Assembly: GCA_046328715.1 (NCBI GenBank)
Contig: JAXLWB010000043.1
Coordinates: forward strand, 1-64,000
DNA length: 64,000 nt
Origin: JAXLWB01 sp046328715
Lineage (GTDB): Bacteria > Chloroflexota > Anaerolineae > Caldilineales > Caldilineaceae
Reading direction: 5' to 3'
In this document: positions 7,273 through 15,997 of the stretch, one piece after another
How positions within the stretch are numbered: the stretch's first letter is position 1
Layout of the letters: the number at the start of each line of letters is the position of its first letter
Notes under the pieces: model-generated
Seen by the model: only the letters and a program-made list of their open reading frames with translations
Databases searched by the model: none
What the model was told of the DNA's origin: nothing
Translations under genes and position numbers: made by a program

Positions 7273-9564
7273 CTACTTCATGCTTGCTCTTGTATAGTTC
7301 ATTAGGTGGGCGTGCGTGCCCTGATTGAAGGGGCTGTTGCTGTCATCGCTGGGGGGGCGACGCTGGCGATAGCGGGCGTCGGGGAGCATCTCCCACGCCT
7401 GCCGATAGTCGCTCAGTTGGGTCTGCAGGATGTAGTAGAGTTGCTCTTGCAAGCGAGGATCTTCGATCGGCACAATGGCTTCAACCCGGTTGCTGAGGTT
7501 GCGGCGCATCCAATCGGCACTGCCGATATAGTACTTGGGCATACTCATCTCGTTCTGCTCGGAGTAGTTCTCAAAGTACCAAACGCGTGAATGCTCCAGG
7601 AAGCGCCCAATCACACTGATCACACGCACATTCTCGCTGACGCCAGGAATGCCTGGGCGAATGCGGCAGTTGCCACGCACGATCAGGTCGATCTTGACAC
7701 CCGCTTGCGAGGCTTCGTAGAGTTTGCGCGTCATGGCTGGGTCATCCATGCCATTCATCTTGGCAATGATGCGGGCGGGATTGCCATTTTGGGCGTTCTT
7801 TATTTCGGCGTCGATCAGCGCTTCAAACGTCGAGCGGGCGTTGACCGGGGCGACCAGTAACTTGCGATAGTGGTTTTGGCGGCTATAGCCGGTGAGATAG
7901 TTAAAGAGATCCATCAGATCGGAGGCAATCTCCGAGTTGCAGCTAAAGAAGCCGAGATCGGTGTAGACGTTCGATGTCTTCGAGTTGTAATTGCCAGTGC
8001 CGATGTGGAAGTAGGGGCGCAGTCCGTCATCCTCCTGCCGGATGACGAGCGAAATCTTGGTATGAGTCTTGAGCCCGACCAGGCCATAGGCGACGTGACA
8101 ACCGGCGGCTTCCAACTTGTGGGCCCAGTTAATGTTCTGCGCCTCGTCAAAGCGCGCTTTGACCTCGACCAGCACCGCCACCTGTTTGCCATTTTCAGCC
8201 GCTTCGATCAAGGCTGCCACCACGGCTGAATCTGAACTGGTGCGGTACAGAGTCTGTTTGATGGCCAAGACCTGCGGGTCGCGGGCGGCAGCTTCGATAA
8301 ATTGTTGCGTGGTTGTGGCGAAGCTGTGGTAGGGGTGATGAACCAGAATCTCATTATGACGAATGGCCGTAAAAATATCACCGGGACGGGAGCGGCTGTC
8401 AAAACCGGCAAAACGAGGCGGCGTCATCGGCGTCCACGGCTCAAATTTGAGAAAGGGCAGATTGACATCGGCCAGCGGAAAGAGATCGGTGAGGCGCATC
8501 GGTCCCTGAATGGGATAAATATCGTCTGCCTCCAGCTCCATCTCCTCGGCCAAAAGTGAGAGCATCTGTTCAGGCATCGAGGCATCCACCTCCAGGCGAA
8601 CCACAGGAGCAACGCGTCGTTCGCGCAATTCGCCATTGATCATCTCCAGCAGGTCGTCGGCTTCTTCTTCGTTACGGGCAATGTCGGCATTGCGTGTGAC
8701 CCGGAAAGTATAGGCCGAGACAATATCCATGCCCGGATAGAGCCGATGTAGGTTGGCCGTAATGATCTGCTCTAGCGGCACAAATTGGCGTGGGTGATCA
8801 ACTTGTACCCAGCGGGGTCGATTGGTCGGCACCTTGAGGCGTGAAACGAGCATTTCATCGCTGGTCGGATCGTGCAACATGACCCCCAAGCTGAGACTGA
8901 GATTGCTGATAAAGGGAAAGGGATGACCGGGATCGATGGCCAGCGGTGTGAGGATCGGGTAAATGTCGCGCAAGAAGTAGGCTTGCAGGCGTTCCTGTTG
9001 TTCGGTGGAGAGTTCGGCGTAGTTGAAGAGCCTCATGCCATGTTCAGTCAGGGCGGGCAGCAGTTGTGTACGCAGACATTCGCTTTGCGCCTCGACCATC
9101 ATGCGTGCGGCCTGGCCAATTAACTGAAGTTTGCGATCGGGTGCCCAGCCTTCGAGCGCCAGGTTGGCCAACCCTGCCATCTTTTGTCGTTTGAGCCCGC
9201 CGACCCGTTTGCTAAAGAACTCATCGAGATTATTGGCCGTGATCGCAATAAAGCGTAGCCGCTCCAGCAACGGATTCCGTGGGTCAAAGGCTTCGCTCAG
9301 TACCCGCCAATTGAAGTCAAGCCAACTCAGTTCGTAATTGTAGATCGACTCGGCGCTACTCAGTACCTCCAACGATAGGGTTTCCAGTGCTTGCGGGGTC
9401 GTATAGACCCGCTTGGGTGGCGCAATTCGCTCGCTTGGAAGCGCAAACTTGGTTGCTGGCTCCCCTCCGCTTGTGATTGCGTCGGCATGTCCATTTAGGT
9501 GGAGTGCGGTTGGGGTGATTGCGATGGTCCCATTTCGTCGTTGGGTTCGGATCTTTGTAGCCAT
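7273..9564 (-). CDS. ppk1: Polyphosphate kinase 1
   Basis: Makes long-chain polyphosphate from ATP, reversibly. All four PPK1 domains can be followed over 763 residues. The autophosphorylated histidine is His501 (GLKTHTK) and the second conserved histidine is His520 (HIGTGNYN); their spacing of 19 equals that in the Escherichia coli enzyme. ARFDEAQNINWA and RVEAIVPI are also family signatures. The reading frame is open up to 9723, but the extra 53 residues resemble no PPK1 and overlap a leader hairpin, so I take the ATG at 9562-9564. No clear ribosome site precedes it. It heads a likely operon with the lipid kinase. Confidence 0.93.
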   Translation of the reverse strand: MATKIRTQRRNGTIAITPTALHLNGHADAITSGGEPATKFALPSERIAPPKRVYTTPQALETLSLEVLSSAESIYNYELSWLDFNWRVLSEAFDPRNPLLERLRFIAITANNLDEFFSKRVGGLKRQKMAGLANLALEGWAPDRKLQLIGQAARMMVEAQSECLRTQLLPALTEHGMRLFNYAELSTEQQERLQAYFLRDIYPILTPLAIDPGHPFPFISNLSLSLGVMLHDPTSDEMLVSRLKVPTNRPRWVQVDHPRQFVPLEQIITANLHRLYPGMDIVSAYTFRVTRNADIARNEEEADDLLEMINGELRERRVAPVVRLEVDASMPEQMLSLLAEEMELEADDIYPIQGPMRLTDLFPLADVNLPFLKFEPWTPMTPPRFAGFDSRSRPGDIFTAIRHNEILVHHPYHSFATTTQQFIEAAARDPQVLAIKQTLYRTSSDSAVVAALIEAAENGKQVAVLVEVKARFDEAQNINWAHKLEAAGCHVAYGLVGLKTHTKISLVIRQEDDGLRPYFHIGTGNYNSKTSNVYTDLGFFSCNSEIASDLMDLFNYLTGYSRQNHYRKLLVAPVNARSTFEALIDAEIKNAQNGNPARIIAKMNGMDDPAMTRKLYEASQAGVKIDLIVRGNCRIRPGIPGVSENVRVISVIGRFLEHSRVWYFENYSEQNEMSMPKYYIGSADWMRRNLSNRVEAIVPIEDPRLQEQLYYILQTQLSDYRQAWEMLPDARYRQRRPPSDDSNSPFNQGTHAHLMNYTRASMK

Positions 9565-9946
9565 AAGATAGTACGATGATGTGAAGACTTGGTATCTATA
9601 AACATCTTCCGGGAAGGGTACATTGCTATAGTTCTTCTTGTGCAAGAGCCTTCCCGGGAGAGAATCGCCTGATGCCGCATATTGTAGCCCAAACCAAGGA
9701 TGCTGTCTATGTCGTTTAATCAATCGTTGACAAAACTGAAAGCTTTATTAGGGAAGCAGGGTAACTTCCCAATCAACCGGCAATAGAGTAAGATTGCAAA
9801 TCGGGAGCTACTATGCTTCGGCCAGGTCATAGCTCGTGTGAGTTTGACACAGATCGTTTGGGAGCGAGCGGCAATTGCGGTCCAGATGCACTCGGCGCTG
9901 AGTTGCATCTGCCAATAACCTGGTAAGACCCTGATTGGTAAAGTAG

Positions 9947-9952
9947 TATAAT
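9947..9952 (+). promoter_or_regulatory. Candidate -10 box for the CPBP protease gene
   Basis: A perfect TATAAT lies 145 bases before the protease start codon. The -35 region is weak (TAAGAC-like at about 9924). The transcript would begin near 9959 and carry the hairpin at 9972-9995 in its leader. Confidence 0.4.
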
Positions 9953-9971
9953 CTTTTCTTGTAAATACGCA

Positions 9972-9995
9972 ACAGTCTTACACAGGTAAGACTGT
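9972..9995. promoter_or_regulatory. Perfect 10-bp palindrome with four-base loop in protease leader
   Basis: The arms ACAGTCTTAC and GTAAGACTGT pair perfectly around ACAG. It sits about 20 bases after the candidate -10 box, a position suited to an operator or a leader hairpin. Part of the word (GGTAAGACC) occurs again at 9922-9930, upstream of the -10 box. Confidence 0.5.
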
Positions 9996-10096
9996 CAACT
10001 GATAGACACATGTTTAAACCTGCACAGTCTACCTTGGAATCGAACTCTTGGAGAATATGTAAGGTTTGCGTGTCATTTTGATTAGGGAACGAACTT

Positions 10097-11161
10097 ATGG
10101 TTGACGTCATCGCTTTAGTCATACTCTTCTTATTCTTGGGCGGGCTGCTCTTTCTTGCCAATATGGCGGATGCACAACGTGAAAACGGCGAATCGGGCAG
10201 AGGTTGGGCAGCAGCCTGTTATGCTGTGTTGGCGTTGATCTATGTCGTGTCTCTGTTTGGCGGTGCGTTGGTTTGGATTGGTGTGGCAGCTATGAAAGCC
10301 AATCCCGATCTGGCCAAACAGGTTCTAAACTCCAGTCAAGTCAACCCGTTGGAGGCAATGGAGAACCCGGCGCTCTTTGGCTTGGGCCTGGCTGTGCCTT
10401 CATTTTTTGGTTTGTTGCTCTTACTGCCACCGATACGCCGCCTGTTTTCGTTCTTCACCAATATCGATCCTCGCAGCTCGGTGCATGCGCTGTCGCTTTC
10501 GTTGAGTATGTTGGTGATTATTCAGATTGTGGTGTTGCTTGGGATGGGAATGGGGAATCTTGCGGAGGCGGCGAGCCAGACCAATTCCTCCGCGGGGTCG
10601 CAGTTGATTACACTGTGGGTTCAGCAACTCTGCACGGCAGCGCTCGGTTTTGTCGGCGTCGGTTTCCTGGTGCGTCGCAATTGGTCCGAAACATTGGAAC
10701 GGTTGGGGTTAGTCATCCCGACGTTTCGTCAGGTGAGTTTGGCGATTGGGGCGGCCTTTGTTCTTGTCATTGTGGTAATTGTGGTCGGGGCGATCAGCGA
10801 CCAAACTGGTTTTGGGGTCGACAAGGACGTGGAGAAATTGACCGAGCAGTTGATGGGGGCCCTCTTTGAATCGCCGTGGGGCATTCTCACCGCTGGGTTG
10901 TCGGCAGCTCTGGGCGAGGAAATCCTGATTCGCGGTGCACTCCAGCCACGTTTTGGTATCCTACTGGCGACGATCGTCTTCGCCTTATTGCACAGTCAGT
11001 ACGGGCTAAGCCTTTCAACCTTGATCGTCTTCATTGTCGGCCTGATCCTGGGCATCATCCGCCAGCGCGAAAACACCAGCACTTCCATGATCGTCCACGC
11101 CCTCTACAATATGACGCTCTCCACCTTGACCTACCTCGGTGTCAATTTTCTGAATCAGTGA
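10097..11161 (+). CDS. CPBP family intramembrane glutamic protease (CAAX protease-like)
   Basis: Polytopic membrane protein of 354 residues. The catalytic pair is visible in EEILIRG at residues 274-280, with His299 (LLHSQYG) and the closing motif HALYN at 334-338, the usual four-motif set of CPBP/Abi proteases. About eight membrane segments are predicted by eye. Bacterial members cleave membrane-bound proteins or act in signalling; the target here is unknown. The gene stands alone, divergent from ppk1 and convergent with the GH5-like gene, with a short word-repeat hairpin region after its stop. Confidence 0.93.
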   Translation: MVDVIALVILFLFLGGLLFLANMADAQRENGESGRGWAAACYAVLALIYVVSLFGGALVWIGVAAMKANPDLAKQVLNSSQVNPLEAMENPALFGLGLAVPSFFGLLLLLPPIRRLFSFFTNIDPRSSVHALSLSLSMLVIIQIVVLLGMGMGNLAEAASQTNSSAGSQLITLWVQQLCTAALGFVGVGFLVRRNWSETLERLGLVIPTFRQVSLAIGAAFVLVIVVIVVGAISDQTGFGVDKDVEKLTEQLMGALFESPWGILTAGLSAALGEEILIRGALQPRFGILLATIVFALLHSQYGLSLSTLIVFIVGLILGIIRQRENTSTSMIVHALYNMTLSTLTYLGVNFLNQ

Positions 11162-11216
11162 AAGAATTGCGAGTGACGAATTGCGAATTGACTCGCCACT
11201 CGCCACCCGCCTTCCA
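11162..11216. terminator. Word-repeat hairpin between convergent genes
   Basis: The 55-base gap between two converging stop codons contains GCGAGTG at 11169-11175 and CACTCGC at 11197-11203, with related words (GCGAATTG, ACTCGCC) between them. No long T-run follows on either strand. It probably serves as the shared transcript end. Confidence 0.5.
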
Positions 11217-12437
11217 CTACCCGTCACTTGCTAAATATTCGTGGTAGAGCTTGACCGCATTGCCTGCCGGGTCGAGATAGTAGTCGTCTGGGCTGTAGGG
11301 CAAGGTTACGCTCCGTTTAGGTGATTCCAAAACCGTGGGCTTGCTGGCGGCAAACTTCTTGATCACATCGGCATGGGGCTTCAACGAACCATCGGGACGT
11401 ACCAGGCCAAAGAATCGTTCGTGCTTCGATTCGCTGCATGGTGGTTTGTCCCACAGTGCCTCGACATAGTCAGCGAAGCACCAGGTCATGGCACCGGTAG
11501 CGCCCACTTCTACCAGTTTGGGCAACACGGCGGCGATGTACTCGGCAAAATCCTCTTCGCTGGCCATAAACTGTGTACGTGGTCGCCCGTAGGCTGTCCA
11601 CTCCCAGGTGTAAGATTTCTCTCCTGGTGCGGCGGTGCAGCCTCCAAATTCTTCCATCAGTGTGGGTTTGCCGCTCAATGCAGTGACCAGGGCGCAGGTG
11701 TAGGGAACCAGATCCGGGTCAAGCGGATGGCGCGACCAAGGCAAATACATTGGGTAGGCGTGCATCACAGCAACATCGGTTTCGCCGTAGACATCATGGA
11801 CGCGCAGGTTGTTGTTTTCGAGCAGGCTGGCCACATGCAGACCGCAAGTAACTGGGTGCTGCGCATCGATCGCCTTGATCAACTGAGTGTGATTGCGCAC
11901 CCAAGCACGACCTTCGCTTGCTGTATCGGGCCAGGCAAAAAGGTCAGGCTCGTTGCCCAAATTCCACATGCCGATGGCCGGGTGCGAGCGAAAAGTGCTG
12001 ACGACTGTGCGCAACAGCAGTTGTTCTGCGGCAATCGCCTCGGCATCGCTGAAGGGATTGCGGTAGCCGCGTGTGACGATCTGCCCACCGCTGACCAACT
12101 GCTGCACCCGCTTGTTGAGTTGGTTGCCACTCAAGAGCCAGCTAGGTGACCAGTTGGGACCGCTCATATGCCCGGTGAAGAAGGTGACATCCAACTTCAA
12201 GCCATATTTCTGCGCAGTTTCACAAACCGTTTCAAAATTGCGCATGCAAGCGGGTGAAACCTGATCTGGTGCCGGTTGCCAGTCATCCCAGAGCAAGAAG
12301 ACCCGCACCAGGTGGAGTCCCAGTTCGCTGAGCAGAGCGAACTCTTCGTCGACTTCAGTTGCGTCAAAATCCGACCACCAATACATGGCCTTGCGTCGTG
12401 GCCAATAATTCACGCCGAGTGTAAAAGGTTGAGACAT
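11217..12437 (-). CDS. Glycoside hydrolase of clan GH-A (GH5/cellulase-like)
   Basis: A (beta/alpha)8 retaining glycosidase of 406 residues. The acid/base Glu163 is in WNLGNEP and the nucleophile is Glu262 or Glu263 in LMEEFGG at the end of strand 7. The N-terminal GVNYWPRRKAMYWW resembles mannanase-like and endo-mannosidase-like members. There is no signal peptide, so it should act in the cytoplasm on imported oligosaccharides. An AGGAG site lies five bases before the ATG. It lies 62 bases downstream of the OtnK-like gene on the same strand and may be co-transcribed with it. The exact linkage it cuts is unknown. Confidence 0.88.
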   Translation of the reverse strand: MSQPFTLGVNYWPRRKAMYWWSDFDATEVDEEFALLSELGLHLVRVFLLWDDWQPAPDQVSPACMRNFETVCETAQKYGLKLDVTFFTGHMSGPNWSPSWLLSGNQLNKRVQQLVSGGQIVTRGYRNPFSDAEAIAAEQLLLRTVVSTFRSHPAIGMWNLGNEPDLFAWPDTASEGRAWVRNHTQLIKAIDAQHPVTCGLHVASLLENNNLRVHDVYGETDVAVMHAYPMYLPWSRHPLDPDLVPYTCALVTALSGKPTLMEEFGGCTAAPGEKSYTWEWTAYGRPRTQFMASEEDFAEYIAAVLPKLVEVGATGAMTWCFADYVEALWDKPPCSESKHERFFGLVRPDGSLKPHADVIKKFAASKPTVLESPKRSVTLPYSPDDYYLDPAGNAVKLYHEYLASDG

Positions 12438-12499
12438 AGAAACTCCTATGAAAAGGGGGCGGGGTGCATGTACCCTTCATGCCCCAAGGATTGATTGGT

Positions 12500-13711
12500 T
12501 TATCGTGTAACGTACGTTATTAACTTTAGCAACGACTCCTCATCTCCATGATTGCCTGCCTTGAGGATGAACTGACGAGCGGTACCCTGTGCATCGACGC
12601 CAACGCTGAGTGGCATGCCCGGCTGACACTCGTCGATCACATCCAACTGCTGGATGCCCAACTGCGCCATTGTCAATTGTGCCGTGTCACCGCCGACCAG
12701 AATCAAGGTTTGCGGCTGGCGCTGCTCAATCAGGCGGTAGGCAGCACTGACTAACAAATTGGCCATTTGCCGTGCGATTTGGCCTTCGACTGCAATTGTT
12801 CGGTCTGGCTTAGGTAGGTGCAACAGCAAATTCGCTTCTTTTTCAATCCTTGCCCATGAGGCAAGTTCAGCATCCGTCATGTCTGGCCGCATTGTGACGA
12901 TCTGTGCCGCTTGCTGGCGTTCAACCGTGGCAATCTGACGGTGCGCCATTTCGCTAGCGCTGCCGACAATGATCATGGCGCTATTGTTTGTACTTCTTGT
13001 TTGCTCAACGTGCTTGCTTTGGTATTGCAAATCCTGTTGACAGATCGCCGCCAAGGGCAAGATCATACCGGCGCTACCACAGAGCAGGGCATCAGGTAGT
13101 GCCTGACGGGTGGCAGTGACAATGGCTGTCAGGTCGTCATCGCTTATACCATCGATCACGAGTAGCTGAGCCCCTGCTGCATAATGCTGGCAAAGCAGGT
13201 CGGCAAGATGCTTGCGCCCGAGTCGGACGTCTGCCAGCTCGATCAACGCAATTGGCAAGGTGGTTTGTTCGGCGAGCATAGAGGGAAGGTGACGAGGGGC
13301 GTTACTTAGTTCGTAGACTAGCGAGCCATGTTGTAGCCCGCGCTGCTGGGCCGGAAAGGCGGGTGAAATGACGGCACAAGGACGTTTGCCAACGGGTGTG
13401 ATCAACGGTAACATGGCGGCGAGTTCTGCGCCGATATTGCCACGTAGGGTTGAGTCGATCTTTTTGTACCAAATGGCGGGCTGGGTTGGGTCAAGCATAG
13501 CGCTGAGCCCTTGCTGCACTCGTTCGGCGGCTGCGACAGGAGGCAAATGGCGTGAATCGAAGTTCACGGAAAGTACGTCTGCTTTTTGCTCGCCAACCTG
13601 AGTGGAGGCTTCACAGTTAACCCGAATGGTTGCGCTCAGCCCTGCAGTATGGCAGCGCGCCGCACAATCTGCCGCACCGGTTAGGTCGTCGGCAATGATG
13701 GAGAGTTGCAT
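12500..13711 (-). CDS. otnK: Four-carbon acid sugar kinase family protein (OtnK/DUF1537)
   Basis: ATP-dependent kinase of 403 residues that phosphorylates a four-carbon acid sugar such as threonate, erythronate or a 3-oxo-tetronate. The N-terminal DUF1537 signature IIADDLTGAADCA (residues 5-17) and the C-terminal glycine loop LILVGGDTA are both present. Published work on DUF1537 places these kinases beside PdxA2 dehydrogenases, and here the pdxA-like gene lies 34 bases upstream on the same strand. The aldolase/decarboxylase and isomerase (OtnC, OtnI) that finish the pathway are not adjacent. Confidence 0.9.
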   Translation of the reverse strand: MQLSIIADDLTGAADCAARCHTAGLSATIRVNCEASTQVGEQKADVLSVNFDSRHLPPVAAAERVQQGLSAMLDPTQPAIWYKKIDSTLRGNIGAELAAMLPLITPVGKRPCAVISPAFPAQQRGLQHGSLVYELSNAPRHLPSMLAEQTTLPIALIELADVRLGRKHLADLLCQHYAAGAQLLVIDGISDDDLTAIVTATRQALPDALLCGSAGMILPLAAICQQDLQYQSKHVEQTRSTNNSAMIIVGSASEMAHRQIATVERQQAAQIVTMRPDMTDAELASWARIEKEANLLLHLPKPDRTIAVEGQIARQMANLLVSAAYRLIEQRQPQTLILVGGDTAQLTMAQLGIQQLDVIDECQPGMPLSVGVDAQGTARQFILKAGNHGDEESLLKLITYVTR

Positions 13712-13745
13712 AGGAAAATATCAGGATTACGCCGCTTGCCGCCCG

Positions 13746-14771
13746 TTACTCGCTTCGTTTCGCTAAAGCCATCTGTACCGCCACCTCAATGGCCGCCAAC
13801 ATACTTTCTTCGTTGGCTTTGCCGCTGCCAGCAATGTCAAAGGCTGTGCCATGATCGACCGAGGTACGCAGAATCGGCAAGCCAATACTCACATTGACGC
13901 CGTTATCAAAGGCCAACAGCTTCATGGGGATATGCCCCTGGTCATGATACATGGCGACCACGATATCAAACTGCCCCTTAACCGCCCGTAAAAAGACTGT
14001 ATCACCAGGCAGCGGGTCGGAGACATTGAGTCCACGGGCGCGCGCTGCCGCAATCGCCGGGACAACTTCACGTGCTTCTTCGTCGCCAAAGAGCCCGCCT
14101 TCGCTGGCATGGGGATTGAGCCCAGCCACAGCGATGCGCGGATTGGCGATGCCCAACGCCTGACAGGAGCGCTGCGCCAGGTCAATCACCTCTTCCACAC
14201 GTTTCTTAGTGACACGGCGGATTGCCTCTTGCAGCGAAACGTGGGTCGAAACATGCACCACGCGCAACTTCGGACCGGTGAGCAGCATGGAGACCCGTTC
14301 GGCCTTGGTGCGTTCGGCGAGCAGTTCGGTGTGACCTGCATAGTTAAAGCCTGCCAGATTCATTGCCTCCTTGTTGAGCGGTGCGGTGACAACTGCCTCG
14401 ACCTCGCCTGCCATCGCCATGTCGCAAGCGCGGAAGACATACTCGACTGCTGCACGTCCGGCTGCGGCACTCAGTTGTCCGGGAGCAATCTCGGCTGGAT
14501 CAGCGTTGTGCAGATCCAGCAAATGAATGCCCGTGGGTTGGTAGCTGGCGGCTATCACATTCTGGACAATTTCAAATTTGGATGTCGGTAAGCCACACCA
14601 AACTGCGGCGCGCTCGAGAATACGTTTGTCGCCCAGGACAAGGGGACGACACTGTTCGTATACCTGCGGATGGGCCAGCGCCTTGACAATGATCTCCGGC
14701 CCGACACCCGCCGGATCGCCTAAGGTAATGGCAAGAATTGGAAGTTTCATAGGTTTTGGAGAGTTACTCAT
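13746..14771 (-). CDS. pdxA2: PdxA family 4-phospho-acid-sugar dehydrogenase (PdxA2-like)
   Basis: NAD-dependent, metal-binding dehydrogenase of 341 residues. The family start TLGDPAGVGPEI is at residues 16-27, and metal-binding histidines are seen in YAGHTELLAE and in AMYHDQGHIPMK. Biosynthetic PdxA acts on 4-phosphohydroxy-L-threonine in vitamin B6 synthesis; the coupling to an OtnK-like kinase favours the catabolic PdxA2 role on D-threonate or D-erythronate 4-phosphate. A second ATG at 14750 starts exactly where the family usually does and may be the real one. It is divergent from the aldo/keto reductase gene. Confidence 0.9.
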   Translation of the reverse strand: MSNSPKPMKLPILAITLGDPAGVGPEIIVKALAHPQVYEQCRPLVLGDKRILERAAVWCGLPTSKFEIVQNVIAASYQPTGIHLLDLHNADPAEIAPGQLSAAAGRAAVEYVFRACDMAMAGEVEAVVTAPLNKEAMNLAGFNYAGHTELLAERTKAERVSMLLTGPKLRVVHVSTHVSLQEAIRRVTKKRVEEVIDLAQRSCQALGIANPRIAVAGLNPHASEGGLFGDEEAREVVPAIAAARARGLNVSDPLPGDTVFLRAVKGQFDIVVAMYHDQGHIPMKLLAFDNGVNVSIGLPILRTSVDHGTAFDIAGSGKANEESMLAAIEVAVQMALAKRSE

Positions 14772-14864
14772 TTATGTTACGCCTGTCACCGAGAAGTTTG
14801 ATCAAGTTGCAAGTGACATTCAGCAGAATCGTTGCCAATTCTTTCGATTGCGTTGACTACGATA

Positions 14865-14870
14865 TATAAT
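14865..14870 (+). promoter_or_regulatory. Candidate -10 box upstream of the aldo/keto reductase gene
   Basis: A perfect TATAAT within the run GATATATAATATC. The only TTGACT nearby is six bases upstream, too close for a -35 box, so the promoter would rely on the -10 element. The start codon I choose is 174 bases downstream, leaving a long leader. Confidence 0.35.
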
Positions 14871-14923
14871 ATCAGATCGAGAAGACAATGAATAACCCCA
14901 CTCATGCGCTATTACATAAATCC

Positions 14924-15016
14924 AGGACTTACGCAACATGGTTCTGCGCAGACGATGCTGTTCGGAAAGCGGATGACAGCCTATTGGGTGGTGGCGAGGT
15001 GTCTTGCGTAGGTTCT
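14924..15016. mobile_element. Possible MITE-like remnant with GGACTTACGCAA-type ends
   Basis: Imperfect 13-base inverted ends (AGGACTTACGCAA at 14924-14936 and TTGCGTAGGTTCT at 15004-15016, 11 of 13 paired) bound a 93-base segment in the leader of the aldo/keto reductase gene. GGACTTACGCA-type ends are known from insertion sequences and miniature elements in other bacteria. No transposase is present and no clear target duplication is visible. The alternative is a simple leader hairpin. Confidence 0.35.
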
Positions 15017-15043
15017 ACATCCTTTAGAGAAAGAAACAAACAC

Positions 15044-15997
15044 ATGCAATATGGAACAATTCCCGGTATCGACAAACCGGTGGCGCGGGTCGTTCAAGGA
15101 TTGGCTGGGCTCACAACTCAGAACACTGATTTTTGGTTTCCGGTGATGGATTCAGTGGTCGAACTGGGTGGTAACATGTTCGACCTAGGGCATGTCTATG
15201 GCAACGGCGAATGCGAACGTGCCTTTGGCCTCTGGCTGAAAGAGCGTGGCAACCGTGACCAGATTATTGTACAAACCAAAGGTGCCCATCACAACGCCGA
15301 CCGCCAGCGTGTGACGCCCTTTGACATCACCGCTGACATTCACGATTCGCTGGCTCGTCTCAAGGTCGAACACATCGATCTCTACATCCTCCACCGCGAT
15401 GATGAATCGCAGCCGGTAGGGCCGATTGTTGAAGTGCTGAACCAACATAACCAAGCAGGCAAGATCGGTGCTTTTGGCGGTTCGAACTGGAGTGCGGCGC
15501 GCATCCAAGCCGCCAATGATTATGCTAAGGCGAACGGACTCTTGCCCTTCGTCATTGGCAGTAATAACTTTAGTCTTGCCCCGCAGATCAAGGAGCCATG
15601 GGCGCGCTGCGTCTCGATCAGCAATAACGAGGCTGAATTGGCCTTTTATCGCAAGACACAGTTGCCGTTGTTGCCCTGGTCGAGTCTGGCTGGCGGCTTC
15701 TTCTCGGGCCGCTTCCGTCGCGACAATCTGGACACCTTTACCGAGTACCTCGACAAACTTTGTGTGGAATGCTACTGCTCGGAGGAGAACTTTGAACGTC
15801 TGGATCGCGCCGAAAAGATGGCTGCTGAAAAGGGCGTGACCGTGACCCAGATTGCCATGGCCTTTATCGCCAATCAAGGTATCAACCTTTTTGCCCTGAC
15901 CCAGGCCCGCAACCAGCAGGAGTTCGAAGCAAGCATTGCCGCCCGCGATATGCAGTTGACGCAGTCCGAGGCGGATTGGTTGAATTTGAAGCGTTAA
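15044..15997 (+). CDS. Aldo/keto reductase
   Basis: NADP(H)-dependent oxidoreductase of 317 residues with a TIM barrel. The catalytic tetrad can be placed as Asp and Tyr in FDLGHVYG, Lys in VQTKG and His in YILHRDD. The frame is open back to 14888, but the extra residues look non-coding and include the possible mobile-element remnant, so I start at the ATG at 15044, where the sequence begins to look like an AKR. It is followed by ThuA and Gfo/Idh/MocA genes on the same strand, a common set for oxidation and epimerisation of sugars. The substrate is unknown. Confidence 0.93.
   Translation: MQYGTIPGIDKPVARVVQGLAGLTTQNTDFWFPVMDSVVELGGNMFDLGHVYGNGECERAFGLWLKERGNRDQIIVQTKGAHHNADRQRVTPFDITADIHDSLARLKVEHIDLYILHRDDESQPVGPIVEVLNQHNQAGKIGAFGGSNWSAARIQAANDYAKANGLLPFVIGSNNFSLAPQIKEPWARCVSISNNEAELAFYRKTQLPLLPWSSLAGGFFSGRFRRDNLDTFTEYLDKLCVECYCSEENFERLDRAEKMAAEKGVTVTQIAMAFIANQGINLFALTQARNQQEFEASIAARDMQLTQSEADWLNLKR

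Larger units (their letters stand above)
9565..10096. other. Divergent intergenic region between ppk1 and the CPBP protease gene
   Basis: This 532-base gap carries the control regions of both flanking genes. In the ppk1 leader a nine-base stem (9609-9617 with 9649-9657, CCGGGAAGG) can form, and a GGGAAG/CTTCCC hairpin lies at 9751-9770. Towards the protease gene there is a TATAAT box at 9947-9952 and a perfect 24-base hairpin at 9972-9995. Short open frames on the minus strand here have no family features and are judged non-coding. Confidence 0.6.

Noticed and set aside
9565..9723. N-terminal extension of polyphosphate kinase
   Set aside because: The 53 extra residues match nothing in PPK1 and coincide with a leader hairpin; the ATG at 9564 fits the family.
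9720..10161. Short open frames on the minus strand between ppk1 and the CPBP gene
   Set aside because: They cross the protease promoter and hairpin, have no family features and no ribosome site.
11373..12149. 258-residue open frame on the plus strand over the GH5-like gene
   Set aside because: Antisense to a hydrolase with both catalytic acids in place; no ribosome site or motif of its own.
14888..15043. N-terminal extension of the aldo/keto reductase
   Set aside because: The residues are unlike any AKR and come from a leader with a possible mobile-element remnant.
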